A stretch of DNA of 64,000 bases, taken from positions 124,001-188,000 of the forward strand of contig NZ_LPWF01000025.1 of assembly GCF_001723305.1 (NCBI RefSeq), read 5' to 3'. Position 1 is the first letter of the stretch; every line of letters begins with the position of its first letter. A program made the translations under genes and the position numbers. Shown one piece after another: positions 10,010 through 23,185 of the stretch. Below the pieces are notes generated by a model. The model worked only from the letters and a program-made list of their open reading frames with translations, did no database searches and was not told where the DNA came from. The DNA is from Methyloceanibacter superfactus (lineage in GTDB: Bacteria; Pseudomonadota; Alphaproteobacteria; Rhizobiales; Methyloligellaceae).

Positions 10010-10032
10010 AAGATATAAACATATCTTTATGT
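10010..10032 (+). promoter_or_regulatory. Palindromic operator at the start of the arsR-methyltransferase gene
   Basis: AAGATATAAACATATCTT (10010-10027) has perfect 7-bp arms around AAAC. An overlapping larger imperfect palindrome runs to 10033, with ATAAA at 10015-10019 mirrored by TTTAT at 10026-10030. It covers the start codon at 10029, an ideal place for autorepression by the encoded ArsR-type regulator. The motif resembles sites described for SahR-type ArsR regulators of the methionine cycle in proteobacteria; this resemblance is from memory. Confidence 0.65.
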
Positions 10033-11062
10033 CAGGTGATGCCGAAGTCCGCGCTGCCGTTCCAGGCCTTTCCGGCCCCCATGCCCTCGCGGCCTTGCGG
10101 GCGGCGGGCGAAGCCACGCGTTTGCGCATCCTGGCGCTGCTCGCGGGCGCGGAGCTGAACGTCAAGGACCTGACCCAGATCCTGGCCCAGAGCCAGCCGC
10201 GCATCAGCCGGCACCTTAAACTCATGGCCGAGGCCGGCCTCATCACCCGTTTCCGCGAAGGCTCGTGGGTCTTCTTCCGCGTTGCCGATACGGGCGCCGA
10301 AGGCGCGCTCGCCCGCGCCATCGTCGCGAGCTCGATCCGGCCGGACCTGACGCTCGCCCGCGACCAGGCCCGGGCCGAAGCCGTGCAGAAGGCCCGTGCC
10401 GAAGCGGCCCAGAGCTACTTCAAGGCCCATGCCGCGGAGTGGGACCGCATCCGCACGCTCCATGTCGCCGACGCCCAGGTCGAGGCCGCCATGGACGAAG
10501 CGCTGGGACAGGGGCCCTTCGATCTTCTGGTCGATCTCGGCACCGGCACCGGACGCATCCTCGAACTCTTCGGACCCCGCGCCGCCAAGGCCCTCGGCTT
10601 CGATCTCAACCACGACATGCTGGCCTACGCGCGCATGAAGCTCGAGCGTGCCGGTCTGACCCAAGGCCAGGTCCGCCACGGCGATCTCTATAACGTGCCG
10701 TTGCCCGACGGCGCCGCCGACGCCGTCGTGCTGCATCAGGTGCTGCACTTCCTCGACGATCCGGCCGCCGCCGTGGCCGAGGCCGCGCGCGTGCTGGCGC
10801 CGGGCGGCAAGCTGCTGGTGGTCGACTTCGCCCCCCATGAGCTCGAGTTCCTTCGTGAGGAGTCCGCTCATCGCCGGCTCGGCTTCTCCCGCGATCAACT
10901 CGGCCGGATGCTGCAAGGCACCGGCCTCAAGCTCGAGCGTTTCCGCGAGCTCAGTCCCGGGCCGTCGGAAGGCAAGCTCACCGTTTCGCTGTGGCTCGGC
11001 GTGAAGCCGGTCGCGGCCGGCAAAAATAGGGGGCTCAGCCCCAAAGTGGAGGTCATCGCGTG

Positions 11063-11063
<1 letters not shown>
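10029..11063 (+). CDS. ArsR-family HTH regulator fused to a SAM-dependent methyltransferase domain (SahR-like)
   Basis: 344 codons from ATG 10029 ([14 protein letters not shown]). Residues about 15-95 are an ArsR winged helix ([55 protein letters not shown]). Residues about 155-290 are a class I methyltransferase domain ([43 protein letters not shown]). Such fusions sit beside metF/metH in many alphaproteobacteria; SahR-type ArsR regulators sense S-adenosylhomocysteine and control methionine-cycle genes, so here the methyltransferase fold is probably the SAH/SAM sensor or a companion enzyme (inference). An upstream in-frame ATG at 9927 is less likely because the operator overlaps the 10029 start. 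It overlaps metF by one base (TGATG). Confidence 0.88.
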
Positions 11064-13048
<1,985 letters not shown>

Positions 13049-13052
13049 CGGT

Positions 13053-13748
13053 ATGACGGCGCTGAAGTTTGAGGACCAGGAGCTTCCCGATCTCGACGCG
13101 GACTATGTCAGGCTGGCCGAGCAATTCATTCCCGGCCGGCAGGCGATCTTCGCCATTGTCGAGGCCTCGCTTCTTGAGCTTCTTCCAAAGGAGCCGGCCA
13201 GGATCTTGGTGGTCGGCGCCGGCGGCGGTGAAGAGATCTTGCGCCTAGGTTCGGATAATCCCGACTGGTCGTTCGTCGGCGTCGATACCTATCGGCCCAT
13301 GGTCGAACTGGCGCGGCGCCGTCTTGCCGGCACGCCGGTCGGCGCGCGAGCCAAAGTGGATGAAACGGCTATTGAGAACCTCGATGACAATGAGTTCGAT
13401 GCCGCCACATGCATCCTCACGGCGCATTTCGTGCCCGACGATGGTTCAAAGCTCGCCTTCTTCAAGGCTATCCACGCGCGTCTGAAGCCGGGTGCGCCGC
13501 TCGCCATCGTCGACGGCGTCGGCGTTTCAGGCGACGCCCAGACCGAGCTCTTGCGGCGCATATGGAAGCGGCATGCCGTGATGAAGGGCATTGCGGAAGA
13601 GGTGGCCGAGAAGAACGCAGAAAACTTCAAAAATGTCGCGGTGGTGTCGGCTGAACGTGAGGAAGAGCTGCTGACGAGCGCAGCATTTGAACGCCTTACG
13701 CCGATCTTCCGTGGACTCGCTATCAAGGGCTGGCTTGCCTTCGCGTGA
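13053..13748 (+). CDS. Class I SAM-dependent methyltransferase encoded between the two halves of metH
   Basis: 231 codons from ATG 13053, 4 bp after the metH N-part. The SAM-binding motif I is [20 protein letters not shown], followed by the acidic loop [17 protein letters not shown], motif [17 protein letters not shown] and [17 protein letters not shown]. It resembles small-molecule methyltransferases of the UbiE/Tam kind, but I cannot name a substrate. Its tight position in a methionine/SAM-recycling operon suggests a role tied to SAM supply, for example a housekeeping SAM consumer or overflow methylation; this is inference. Codon use is like the neighbours. Confidence 0.85.
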   Translation: MTALKFEDQELPDLDADYVRLAEQFIPGRQAIFAIVEASLLELLPKEPARILVVGAGGGEEILRLGSDNPDWSFVGVDTYRPMVELARRRLAGTPVGARAKVDETAIENLDDNEFDAATCILTAHFVPDDGSKLAFFKAIHARLKPGAPLAIVDGVGVSGDAQTELLRRIWKRHAVMKGIAEEVAEKNAENFKNVAVVSAEREEELLTSAAFERLTPIFRGLAIKGWLAFA

Positions 13749-13799
13749 TGCGATCTCGCCCGCTTGTCTCCTGTTAATTCAAAAATGGAATCCGATTGA

Positions 13800-16481
<2,682 letters not shown>

Positions 16482-16504
16482 GCGCGCCCTTGCTGACATG
16501 AAAA

Positions 16505-16535
16505 GAGGAGCCCGGGCTTCCGCGCCGGGCTCCTC
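16505..16535 (+). terminator. Terminator hairpin after the methionine-cycle operon
   Basis: A perfect 11-bp stem GAGGAGCCCGG/CCGGGCTCCTC with a 9-nt loop sits 23 bp beyond the metH stop. The tract after it is GAAACTTT, so it is a strong hairpin but a poor U-tract. Confidence 0.65.
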
Positions 16536-16606
16536 GAAACTTTACGCCGCATTCTTTTTGGTCTTAAGACCGAAACCCCCCAAAGGGTTGCCGATAAGGC
16601 TAAGGT

Positions 16607-16690
16607 CTAAATCATCCCCAGGATGACGGCGGCCAGGAAGCCGAACGATACGATGGCCGTGACCATGGTCAATTTGGCTGTGAGTTCCAT
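16607..16690 (-). CDS. 27-residue single-pass membrane microprotein
   Basis: The ATG complement is at 16688-16690, preceded on the minus strand by a strong AGGAGAG Shine-Dalgarno 7 bp upstream, and the frame stops at 16607. The peptide starts MELTAKLTMVTAI and continues as one hydrophobic helix (VSFGFLAAVILGM). A longer in-frame reading upstream, to 16810, is polar and implausible, and the Shine-Dalgarno marks the short start. Function unknown; similar tiny helical proteins are seen in Hyphomicrobiales and are usually unannotated. It stands alone between the metH terminator and the acetyltransferase. Confidence 0.65.
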   Translation of the reverse strand: MELTAKLTMVTAIVSFGFLAAVILGMI

Positions 16691-17006
16691 CGGAAGCTCT
16701 CCTTTCCGATTGGAGGGTTGCCCGTTGCCGAACCCACCGAGCTTAAAGGCTGGGCTCGACCGCTGCCAAGTCGTTTCCTTGTTGCGCCGCACAACGGTGA
16801 CGGGCCCCAAGATGAGTTCAACAACGTTCGGGACGGCTTAGGGTTCACCGATTTTAATAATTATTTTTTCCCTGGATTCAGACCCTTAGTGCGGGTCTCC
16901 GGGGAGGGTCCGGGGATACGAGGGCGAGCCAAGGGCCCGGGCTATGGGGACGATTTGTGGACAATTGTCTCCGAAAAATCGTGCCGAGGCTGCCGGATCG
17001 TCCGTT
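16691..17006. other. Intergenic region upstream of the microprotein
   Basis: No convincing gene is seen in these 316 bases. They carry the Shine-Dalgarno of the microprotein (complement of TCTCCT at about 16698-16703) and, at about 16850-16872, a strongly A/T-rich block (TTTTAATAATTATTTTTTCC) that is a likely promoter element for the microprotein on the minus strand. No defined -35/-10 pair could be fixed. Confidence 0.4.
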
Positions 17007-17540
17007 TCACCCGCCGGCGGGCACGGAGCCCAATGGGAATTTGCGGAGCAGGATCTCATCGAATCCGTCGGCGACCAGACCGTGCAACACGGCGGTCTCC
17101 GCAAAACCATGTCGCGCGTAGAAGCGAAGCGCGGCTTCGTTGAAAGACGAGGCGCAGGCCCAGAGGTTGCGTGCCTCGCGGTGCAAAGCCTCGCGCGCGA
17201 GCCAGTCCAGCACCGCCGACCCGATCCCTTGGTTCTGAAACTCAGGCAGCAGCGCCAGCAGCTCGAGATAGACGCCCCGCAGCCACGGATAGCGGACCGC
17301 CACGGCGCCGGCCGTCATGCCGTCCACCTCGATGCGGTAGCGGCGCGCGCCGTCCTCCACAGCGACGAGATAGCCTGTTATCGCCTCCGCCGAATAGGGC
17401 ATCTCAGACCAGGGCGGCACCGCCACGATCGCCCGCCCGAGCGCCGCGCAAGCCGCAGGCGCCATTGGGCGCAGACAGGCGCGGCCCGGATCGCCGTTCA
17501 GAATGAGATCAGCGGCTGCGGAGAACGGACCAGATGTCAT
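17007..17540 (-). CDS. GNAT-family N-acetyltransferase
   Basis: 177 codons. The acetyl-CoA loop is LPEFQNQGIGSAVLDWLAREA, preceded by YLELLALLPEF and followed by FNEAALRFYARHGFAETAVL, the standard GNAT motifs A and B. The substrate is unknown. The annotated start overlaps the upstream deacetylase gene by 32 bp; an internal Met (at 17465) would remove the overlap, so the N-terminus is uncertain. It is probably co-transcribed with the deacetylase. Confidence 0.85.
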   Translation of the reverse strand: MTSGPFSAAADLILNGDPGRACLRPMAPAACAALGRAIVAVPPWSEMPYSAEAITGYLVAVEDGARRYRIEVDGMTAGAVAVRYPWLRGVYLELLALLPEFQNQGIGSAVLDWLAREALHREARNLWACASSFNEAALRFYARHGFAETAVLHGLVADGFDEILLRKFPLGSVPAGG

Positions 17541-18547
17541 TTGATTTGCGCTGCCGTTTGGCCCGCGCGACGCGCGACGCGTCGCCCGGCCGGTTGAGGT
17601 AGCATGTCGCGGCGATCACCGGCTTGCCGGCCGCGAGCAACTCGCTCAGCGTGACGAATTGATAGCCCTCCTCCTTGAGCTTGGGCAGGGCGATCTTGAG
17701 AGCGGCGGCGATGTTGCGGCCGCGCCCGTTCGCATGCGCCACGATAATGGCCCCGGGATGGGCGCGGGTGAGGATGGTGTTGGCGATTCCCTTCGCCGTG
17801 ATGTGCGGGTCGGGGTCGCCGGTGACCACGTCCCACTGGATCGCCAGTTGTCCGTTAGCGGCCACGGCCGCCAGCGCCTTGGCATTGCACCGCCCATAGG
17901 GAAACCGCATCAGCGTGATCCGGGCTTGCGGGACGCTTGCGTCGTCTTGCAGGTCGGTGACGCAGGCGCGCGACATGAGCGTCTTCCGAGCCCGCACGAA
18001 AGCCGCCTCGGTCAGCCCGATCTCCTCCGCCATGGTCTTGTCGGTGGCATGGGTCAGGTCGCGGTGGCGCAGGCCATGGGCGCCGATCTCGAAATTGGCG
18101 TCGGCGATCAGCTGCTGCGCGCGCTCGGGGTGGCTCTCCAGCCATTTGCCGCCGGCGAAGAAGGTGGCCTTCACGCCCTCGGCCCGCAGGAGATCGACCA
18201 CCCGGCCGTCATAGCCCGCATGGTCGCCGTCGCTCTCGCAAAGATCGAAGGTGAGCGCGATGAGTTTCTGCCCCGGTGGGAGCTCGACGCTGCGGATCGA
18301 GCCGCGCAAGTCCTCGGCGACCGGAACCGGGGCGGGCAGGGGTTCTTGCTTGAGGGCTTCGAGGTCGAGGCGCGGGCCCGAGCCGCGTCGCTTTCAATTC
18401 CTTGGGCGTGCCGGCCAAGGCCTCTGGCGTCCAGCACTGGGCGGGCAGGGTCGCCTCGGCGGCCGGTTCTGCCGCCTTCGTCCGGCCGGGGCCGCCGGCG
18501 GCGAGTGCGACAACGGCAGCAATGATGAACACACGCTCGAACGTCAT
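17509..18547 (-). CDS. Polysaccharide deacetylase (NodB-type), exported, with one frame break
   Basis: The gene starts at 18547 with a signal peptide (MTFERVFIIAAVVALAAGG) and AAEATLPAQCWTPEALAGTP. The frame is lost at about 18385, and the rest continues in the next frame as LDLEALKQEPLPAPVPVAED and the NodB domain: LIALTFDLCESD (motif 1), GAHGLRHRDL (metal-binding His pair), RFPYGRC (motif 3) and IIVAHANGRGRN. The family hydrolyses N-acetyl groups on envelope glycans such as peptidoglycan or chitooligosaccharides. One base gained or lost restores a protein of about 345 residues. Confidence 0.8.
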
Positions 18548-18610
18548 CGCCGCCCAACCCTCTTGGCTGCTCTTCTATTGAGCGCCTGGGCCCTGGCCGT
18601 CAACTCAAGA

Positions 18611-19355
18611 TCAGCGGATGGGATTTAAGGGGGCTTGCGACACCATGGGGCAGTCCAGCGTCTTCTCCAGCGCCTCGATCAGCTCGCCCTCGCTGTTGGC
18701 CTTGATGTAGAGGCCGTTATTCTCGTCGGCGAGACATCTGAGATCCATGACGCTGTTGCCGCCCGTCCAGGAATAGTTGGAATAGCGGAAGCCGATCACG
18801 TGAACGGTGAGCTGCTCGGCGGTCTCGTGCAGTTGCTTGGCGAGGTCGCAAGGCGACCGCCCGCAAGTTTCCTCGCCGTCCGTCACCACCACGATGACGC
18901 CGGGCTTGCTCTGGAAGTCGAGCGCCTTGGCCGCCTCCTCGCGCCCGAGGTCAGCGGCGTCTTGCCGGCAGGCACGAGCGCGTTCACCACCCGCATGATC
19001 GGTTTGGCGGCATCACGCGTCGGCTTGAGATCGAGTTGGACGTTGCACTGGTTGTAGGGGCCCGGACCGTATGTCACGAGCCGACGCGGCGAAATTTCGT
19101 GGCGCTCGGCAGCACCTGGGCGAGGGCGGAGCGCACTTCGTCGATGCGGGGGCGGGAATTCGGAATGCCGAGGGTCTGGTTGCCAGACATGGAGCCCGAG
19201 GCATCGAAAACGATCATGGCGTCGTCGGTGCAAGGACCGGGCTTGGTATCCTCGGCGACCGCCCCGGGCGCGTGGCACGCGAGCGTGACGGCCAAGGCGC
19301 TAGCTGGCAACCGGAGCGCACGAAGACCGGCAAGCAAAATGCCACGACACTGCAT
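18611..19355 (-). CDS. Secreted von Willebrand factor type A domain protein, frame broken twice
   Basis: The start at 19355 gives a signal peptide and then the MIDAS motif AMIVFDASGSMSGNQTLG. The frame is lost at about 19083 (GTCGGCTCG, expected GTCGGCCTCG) and continues as LVTYGPGPYNQCNVQLDLKP and ALVPAGKTPLTSG. It is lost again at about 18950 (GGCGCGAGGAGG, expected GGCGCGGAGGAGG) and ends as ALDFQSKPGVIVVVTDGEET, LAKQLHETAEQLTVHVIGFR. Repaired, it is about 248 residues: a single vWA domain with conserved DxSxS and TDGE. Such periplasmic proteins bind ligands through a metal ion; the partner is unknown. Confidence 0.75.
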
Positions 19356-19441
19356 TTTTTTACACTCCCTAGGCAATTTTGGGCGAGTGTAACGAAAATC
19401 CGCGCACGAAGGGAATAGCAGGATTTCTGCTGGGGTCTCGG

Positions 19442-20185
19442 CTACGGCATCAGCGCGACGTGGCCGATGATGCCGAGAAGGAAGCCCAACACGGCTCCCA
19501 AAGGCGGCGCCCAGTGCCGTTTCAGCACCGCTTGAGGGGCGATGTCCTCGAAGGTCAGATAGATGATGCCGCCCGAGGCGAACAGCATCACCGCCCCCGC
19601 CCAAGCCGGACTGGCCGCGAGCCAGACATGTCCGAGATAGGCGGCGAGCGGGCCGAGAAGCACCAGGGCGCTGAATGCCATGAACAATCCGCGCTTCGAT
19701 GGCTTGTTGTGGGCCATGATCTCCCGATAGGCGTTGAAGCTTTCGGGCAGGTTCTGCAGCGCGATCAGGAAGGCCAGGAGGAGCCCAATCTCCAAGCGTG
19801 TCGCAAGGCCGACGCCGATGGCCGCGGCTTCCGGAACGAAATCGAGCAGCATGGCCATGAGCATGGCGCCGGCGCCGCCACAGCGGGCGATGGCCCAGTC
19901 GATCAACAGAAAGACGATACCGCCACCGCCGAACGCCAGACAGATCAGCACCCAATTGAGATCGCGGAGTCCCTCGGGCACGAGGACCAAGGCCACCGCC
20001 GCAAGCAGCGCACCGCCGCCGAAGGCGAGCACGCTGTGGCGAAATTCGGTCTGAAGCCAGCGCGGACGGATACGCTCGATGGAGGCGAGATAGGCGCCGA
20101 TGGGGATCGTCAGTCCCGCGACGGTCGCTAGCAGCATCGCCGTCAACAGGGGCGTTGCCGCGTGAAGGTCGTGAAGAGCGCTCAC
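19442..20185 (-). CDS. ZIP-family divalent metal transporter, divergent metal site
   Basis: 247 codons with about eight hydrophobic helices. The two metal-site helices read LLDFVPEAAAIGVGL and ALQNLPESFNAYREI. Canonical ZIPs have HNxPEG in these helices; here the His residues are replaced (DFVPEA, QNLPES) while Asn, Pro and Glu are kept. The transported ion may therefore differ from zinc or iron. The downstream neighbour on the same strand side is a Ca2+/H+ exchanger (start of ZIP is 40 bp from its stop), so the two could form one cation-transport operon. Confidence 0.85.
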   Translation of the reverse strand: MSALHDLHAATPLLTAMLLATVAGLTIPIGAYLASIERIRPRWLQTEFRHSVLAFGGGALLAAVALVLVPEGLRDLNWVLICLAFGGGGIVFLLIDWAIARCGGAGAMLMAMLLDFVPEAAAIGVGLATRLEIGLLLAFLIALQNLPESFNAYREIMAHNKPSKRGLFMAFSALVLLGPLAAYLGHVWLAASPAWAGAVMLFASGGIIYLTFEDIAPQAVLKRHWAPPLGAVLGFLLGIIGHVALMP

Positions 20186-20224
20186 CGTTTTCCCTCGGTT
20201 GTTACGTCGTGACCCGCAAGAGTC

Positions 20225-21406
20225 TTATGGGCTGAAGATCAACATCACATAGACGGCGAACAGGAGCAGGTGGACGACCCCTTGCAGCACGTTGGTGCGG
20301 CCGCCGCCGAAGGTGAGCCCGCTGACGAACAGCGTGAGGATTAGCAGCACCGTCTCGACATCGGTCAGCCCGAGATGCACGTCGCGTCCGGTGAGGATCC
20401 CGATCGCCAGCACCGCCGGAATAGTCAGGCCGATCGTCGCGAGCGCCGAGCCCAGGCACACATTGACCGCCCGTTGGAGTTGGTTGGCGAGCGCGGCGTT
20501 GAAGGCCGTGAGCCCCTCCGGCGCGATCACCAGTACGGCGATCAAGACACCGCCGAGCGGATCGGGCAGTGCGAGATCCTCGATGCCGAAATCGACGATG
20601 ACGGCGAGGAACTCCGCCAGCAGCACCACGGGCAGGAGAGACGCGAGCAGCATGGTCACATGGAAGGCCAGCGAGCCCGTCGCGGTCTGCTCGTGGTCTG
20701 CGGCCACTAAGCCCGCGTCTTCGGGATGCTCCGCGGGCTCAGCGAAGAAGGCCCGGTGCCGGAGGGTCTGGATGGCGATGAATACCGCATAGAACAGGAG
20801 GGTGATGGCCATGAACAGGATTGCCTTGGCCGGCGACTGAATGGGGTCCGGCGCGGTCTCGGTGTATTTCGGCAGCACCAGGGCGAACACCGAGAGTGCG
20901 GCGATGACCACGAGAAAGGCGCGGGCGCCGGCGAGATTATACTCCTGCTCCCAATAGCGCAGAGCGCCCATGAGCAGGGCCACGCCCACCATGCCGTTCA
21001 GCACGATCATCAGCGTGGCGAACATGGCGTCGCGGGCCAGCGTCGGGTTATTGGCGCCGTGCAGCATGATCGAAGCGAGCAGCGCCACCTCGATGACGAT
21101 GACCGAGCCGGTCAGCACCAGCGTGCCATAAGGTTCACCGAGCTTCTCGGCGACGGCCTCCGCATGGCGCACCACGCCGAACGAGCACCACATGATCGTC
21201 GCGAACAGCCAGACGAACAGCACGACGGTCAGAGCGTGGTTCTCGAGATCGGAAAGGATCGTGTCGCCGAACGCGAAGAAGAGGAGCGTGGTGAGGATGC
21301 CGGCGATGGCCGGCGCCTCGGCTCTCAACAGCGATGGCGCGGACTGTTTCGCGGCGGAGCGTGGCGTGGCGGCTTTCCGCCGGCCGGTGGTCTTGGCTTT
21401 GGCCAT
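20225..21406 (-). CDS. chaA: Calcium:proton antiporter (ChaA/CaCA family)
   Basis: 393 codons with about eleven hydrophobic segments and a basic N-terminal tail. The duplicated CaCA alpha-repeats are recognisable: EVALLASIMLHGANNPTLAR followed by LMIVLNGMVGVALLMG in the first half, and VIAPEGLTAFNAALANQLQR followed by CLGSALATIGLTIPAVL in the second. ChaA exports Ca2+ (also Na+ or K+) in exchange for protons at the inner membrane, mostly at alkaline pH. It is divergent from the TetR gene, whose operator lies in the shared 150-bp intergenic region, so it may be under TetR control. Confidence 0.9.
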   Translation of the reverse strand: MAKAKTTGRRKAATPRSAAKQSAPSLLRAEAPAIAGILTTLLFFAFGDTILSDLENHALTVVLFVWLFATIMWCSFGVVRHAEAVAEKLGEPYGTLVLTGSVIVIEVALLASIMLHGANNPTLARDAMFATLMIVLNGMVGVALLMGALRYWEQEYNLAGARAFLVVIAALSVFALVLPKYTETAPDPIQSPAKAILFMAITLLFYAVFIAIQTLRHRAFFAEPAEHPEDAGLVAADHEQTATGSLAFHVTMLLASLLPVVLLAEFLAVIVDFGIEDLALPDPLGGVLIAVLVIAPEGLTAFNAALANQLQRAVNVCLGSALATIGLTIPAVLAIGILTGRDVHLGLTDVETVLLILTLFVSGLTFGGGRTNVLQGVVHLLLFAVYVMLIFSP

Positions 21407-21520
21407 GGACCCCGTCTTATACCGCTCCGAACTTGCCGCACAGCCGGTCCGGGAACTTGTCCACGCACCGGCTTTGCTTCACCACGCTCGCAACGGTGGC
21501 TGGCGGCGGCCAGGGCTTTG

Positions 21521-21539
21521 ATGTAAAAGCCCTTTACAT
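21521..21539 (+). promoter_or_regulatory. TetR-type operator palindrome
   Basis: ATGTAAAAGCCCTTTACAT has perfect 7-bp arms (ATGTAAA/TTTACAT) with a 5-bp spacer. It lies just upstream of the TetR gene start at 21558 and 115 bp upstream of the divergent chaA start, a normal place for autoregulation and possible control of chaA. Confidence 0.65.
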
Positions 21540-21557
21540 GAGTCACTCAGGCCGCGG

Positions 21558-22196
21558 TTGGCGCGCCCCAGCTCCTATCACCACGGCAACCTCAAAGAGG
21601 TGCTGCTGGAGGCCGCGCGCAAGCTCATCGAGGAGCACGGCGCCTTCGGCTTCAGCCTCACCGAGGCCGCGCGCCTGGCCGGCGTCAGCCCGGCGGCGCC
21701 CTATCGCCATTTCAAGGATCGCGACGCGCTGCTCGCCGAGGTCGCCCGCAACGGCTTCGAGCGCTTTGCCGCCTGCCTCGACACCGCCTGGAACAACGGC
21801 GTGCCGACACCACTCTCGGCCTTCGAGAATCTCGGCAAGGCCTATCTCGCCTTCGCCCGGGAAGAGCCGGCCAGCTACACGGTGATGTTCGAGACGGGAC
21901 TAGCGCCCGGCACCGAGGGCGAGACGCTGCCGGCGGCGGAGCGCGCCTTCGAAGTGCTCCAACAGGCGGCGGAGGCGCTGTGCCGGTCGCTGCCCGAGGA
22001 TGAGCGGCCGCCATTGAAGCTCGTCAGCCTGCATCTGTGGACCATGGCCCACGGCGTCGCCACGCTATTCTCGAAAGGCGGCCGCGCGGCGCGCAAGGTG
22101 CCGATGACGCCCGAGGAAGTGCTCGAAAGTGGGCTGCTGATCTATTTGAAAGGACTCGGCATTCTGCCGGACGCGAAAGAAGACGGGTCGGGCTAA
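21558..22196 (+). CDS. TetR/AcrR-family transcriptional regulator
   Basis: 212 codons from a TTG. The helix-turn-helix is typical: SSYHHGNLKEVLLEAARKLI, then FSLTEAARLAGVSPAAPYRH. The C-terminal domain (LGKAYLAFAREEPASYTVMF, GVATLFSKGGR) matches the TetR_C / WHG-type regulator group. No ATG exists in this frame nearby; the ATG at 21538 is one base out of frame, so either TTG is the true start or an indel near 21550 hides an ATG start inside the operator. The 19-bp palindrome just upstream implies autorepression. The ligand is unknown. Confidence 0.85.
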   Translation: MARPSSYHHGNLKEVLLEAARKLIEEHGAFGFSLTEAARLAGVSPAAPYRHFKDRDALLAEVARNGFERFAACLDTAWNNGVPTPLSAFENLGKAYLAFAREEPASYTVMFETGLAPGTEGETLPAAERAFEVLQQAAEALCRSLPEDERPPLKLVSLHLWTMAHGVATLFSKGGRAARKVPMTPEEVLESGLLIYLKGLGILPDAKEDGSG

Positions 22197-22206
22197 CGGC
22201 GCGCCG

Positions 22207-22980
22207 TCAGCGGCTCGCCTCGAGCCATCTCAGCACGCGGTCCCAGTCGCTGGGCGAGCCGTTATAGATGTTGCGGTCCACCTTGCCCTTGATGCCCGGC
22301 ACCGTGCCGGTGGTGGTGAACTGCCAGAACGCCCAGCTCCGCCCGCGATAGATTTTGTCCGGTTCTGCCGCCACCGAGCGCAGCCAATAATGATAGCTCT
22401 TGAACTCGCCCTGGAGCACGTCCTTGTGGAACGCCGGGTCCGTGTAGATGATCGGCCGCTTCCCCGTATGCGCTTCCATGGCGTCGAGAATGATCTTGAT
22501 CTTCTTCAGCGCCAGCTCGCGGGAGATCTTGCCGGGACAGGTCTTGGAATGAGTATGCCATTCGAGATCGAGCACCGGCGGCAGCGCGTCGGGATCGCGC
22601 GGCACGTTGCGCACGAACCACGCCGCCTGCTCGCTGGCGTAGCGGCACCAATAGATGAAGTGATAGGCGCCGCGCGCCAGGCCCGCCCGCTTCGCCGCGT
22701 GCCAATTGCGTAGAAACATGGGGTCGAGATGGTCGCCGCCCTCGGTCGCCTTGATGAAGGCGAATTGGACGCCCGCGGCGCGCACTTGCCGCCAGTCGAT
22801 GTCGCCCTGCCAGTAGGACACGTCGATGCCTTGGATCGGCATGGTGTGGGCGCGCGTCACCGCTTCATGTGGCTTCACGTCTTTGAGTGCGCCGGCCACC
22901 GCGGCGCTGCCGCTCGCCACCGCCACAACGGTGGCGGCGGCCAAACCCACACTTGAGAGACGGCGATACGCAAATCTCAT
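22207..22980 (-). CDS. GH25 lysozyme (N-acetylmuramidase), exported
   Basis: 257 codons with an N-terminal signal (LSSVGLAAATVVAVASGSAA). The GH25 fold is clear: QGIDVSYWQGDIDWRQVRAA, FAFIKATEGGDHLDPMF, YHFIYWCRYASEQAAWF, the catalytic DxE in PVLDLEWHTHS, PIIYTDPAFHKDVL, and SWAFWQFTTTGTVPGIKGKV. It cleaves the beta-1,4 bond between MurNAc and GlcNAc in peptidoglycan, acting in the periplasm or outside. The gene is convergent with tetR (10 bp between stops). Confidence 0.92.
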   Translation of the reverse strand: MRFAYRRLSSVGLAAATVVAVASGSAAVAGALKDVKPHEAVTRAHTMPIQGIDVSYWQGDIDWRQVRAAGVQFAFIKATEGGDHLDPMFLRNWHAAKRAGLARGAYHFIYWCRYASEQAAWFVRNVPRDPDALPPVLDLEWHTHSKTCPGKISRELALKKIKIILDAMEAHTGKRPIIYTDPAFHKDVLQGEFKSYHYWLRSVAAEPDKIYRGRSWAFWQFTTTGTVPGIKGKVDRNIYNGSPSDWDRVLRWLEASR

Positions 22981-23185
22981 GGTTACGCCCTACACGAAGA
23001 CCAGCACTCAGTGCAATTTTCGATGAATTGCATCCACAGTCTCGACCGCAGAGGGTTAAAATTCCTTGGCCGCTCTGTGCTTTCCGCTCGCCCAACCCCA
23101 TATTTTTGAGGACCGCCTTGACGCCTTGCCAAGGGGGCACATCTATGTAAATGTAAATCACATTCACACTGAAGGAAGGATCCCG

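Noticed and set aside
13749-13799. Possible SAM or cobalamin riboswitch before the metH C-part.
   Set aside because: Only 51 bp are available between the genes and no riboswitch core was seen; a cobalamin riboswitch needs far more space.
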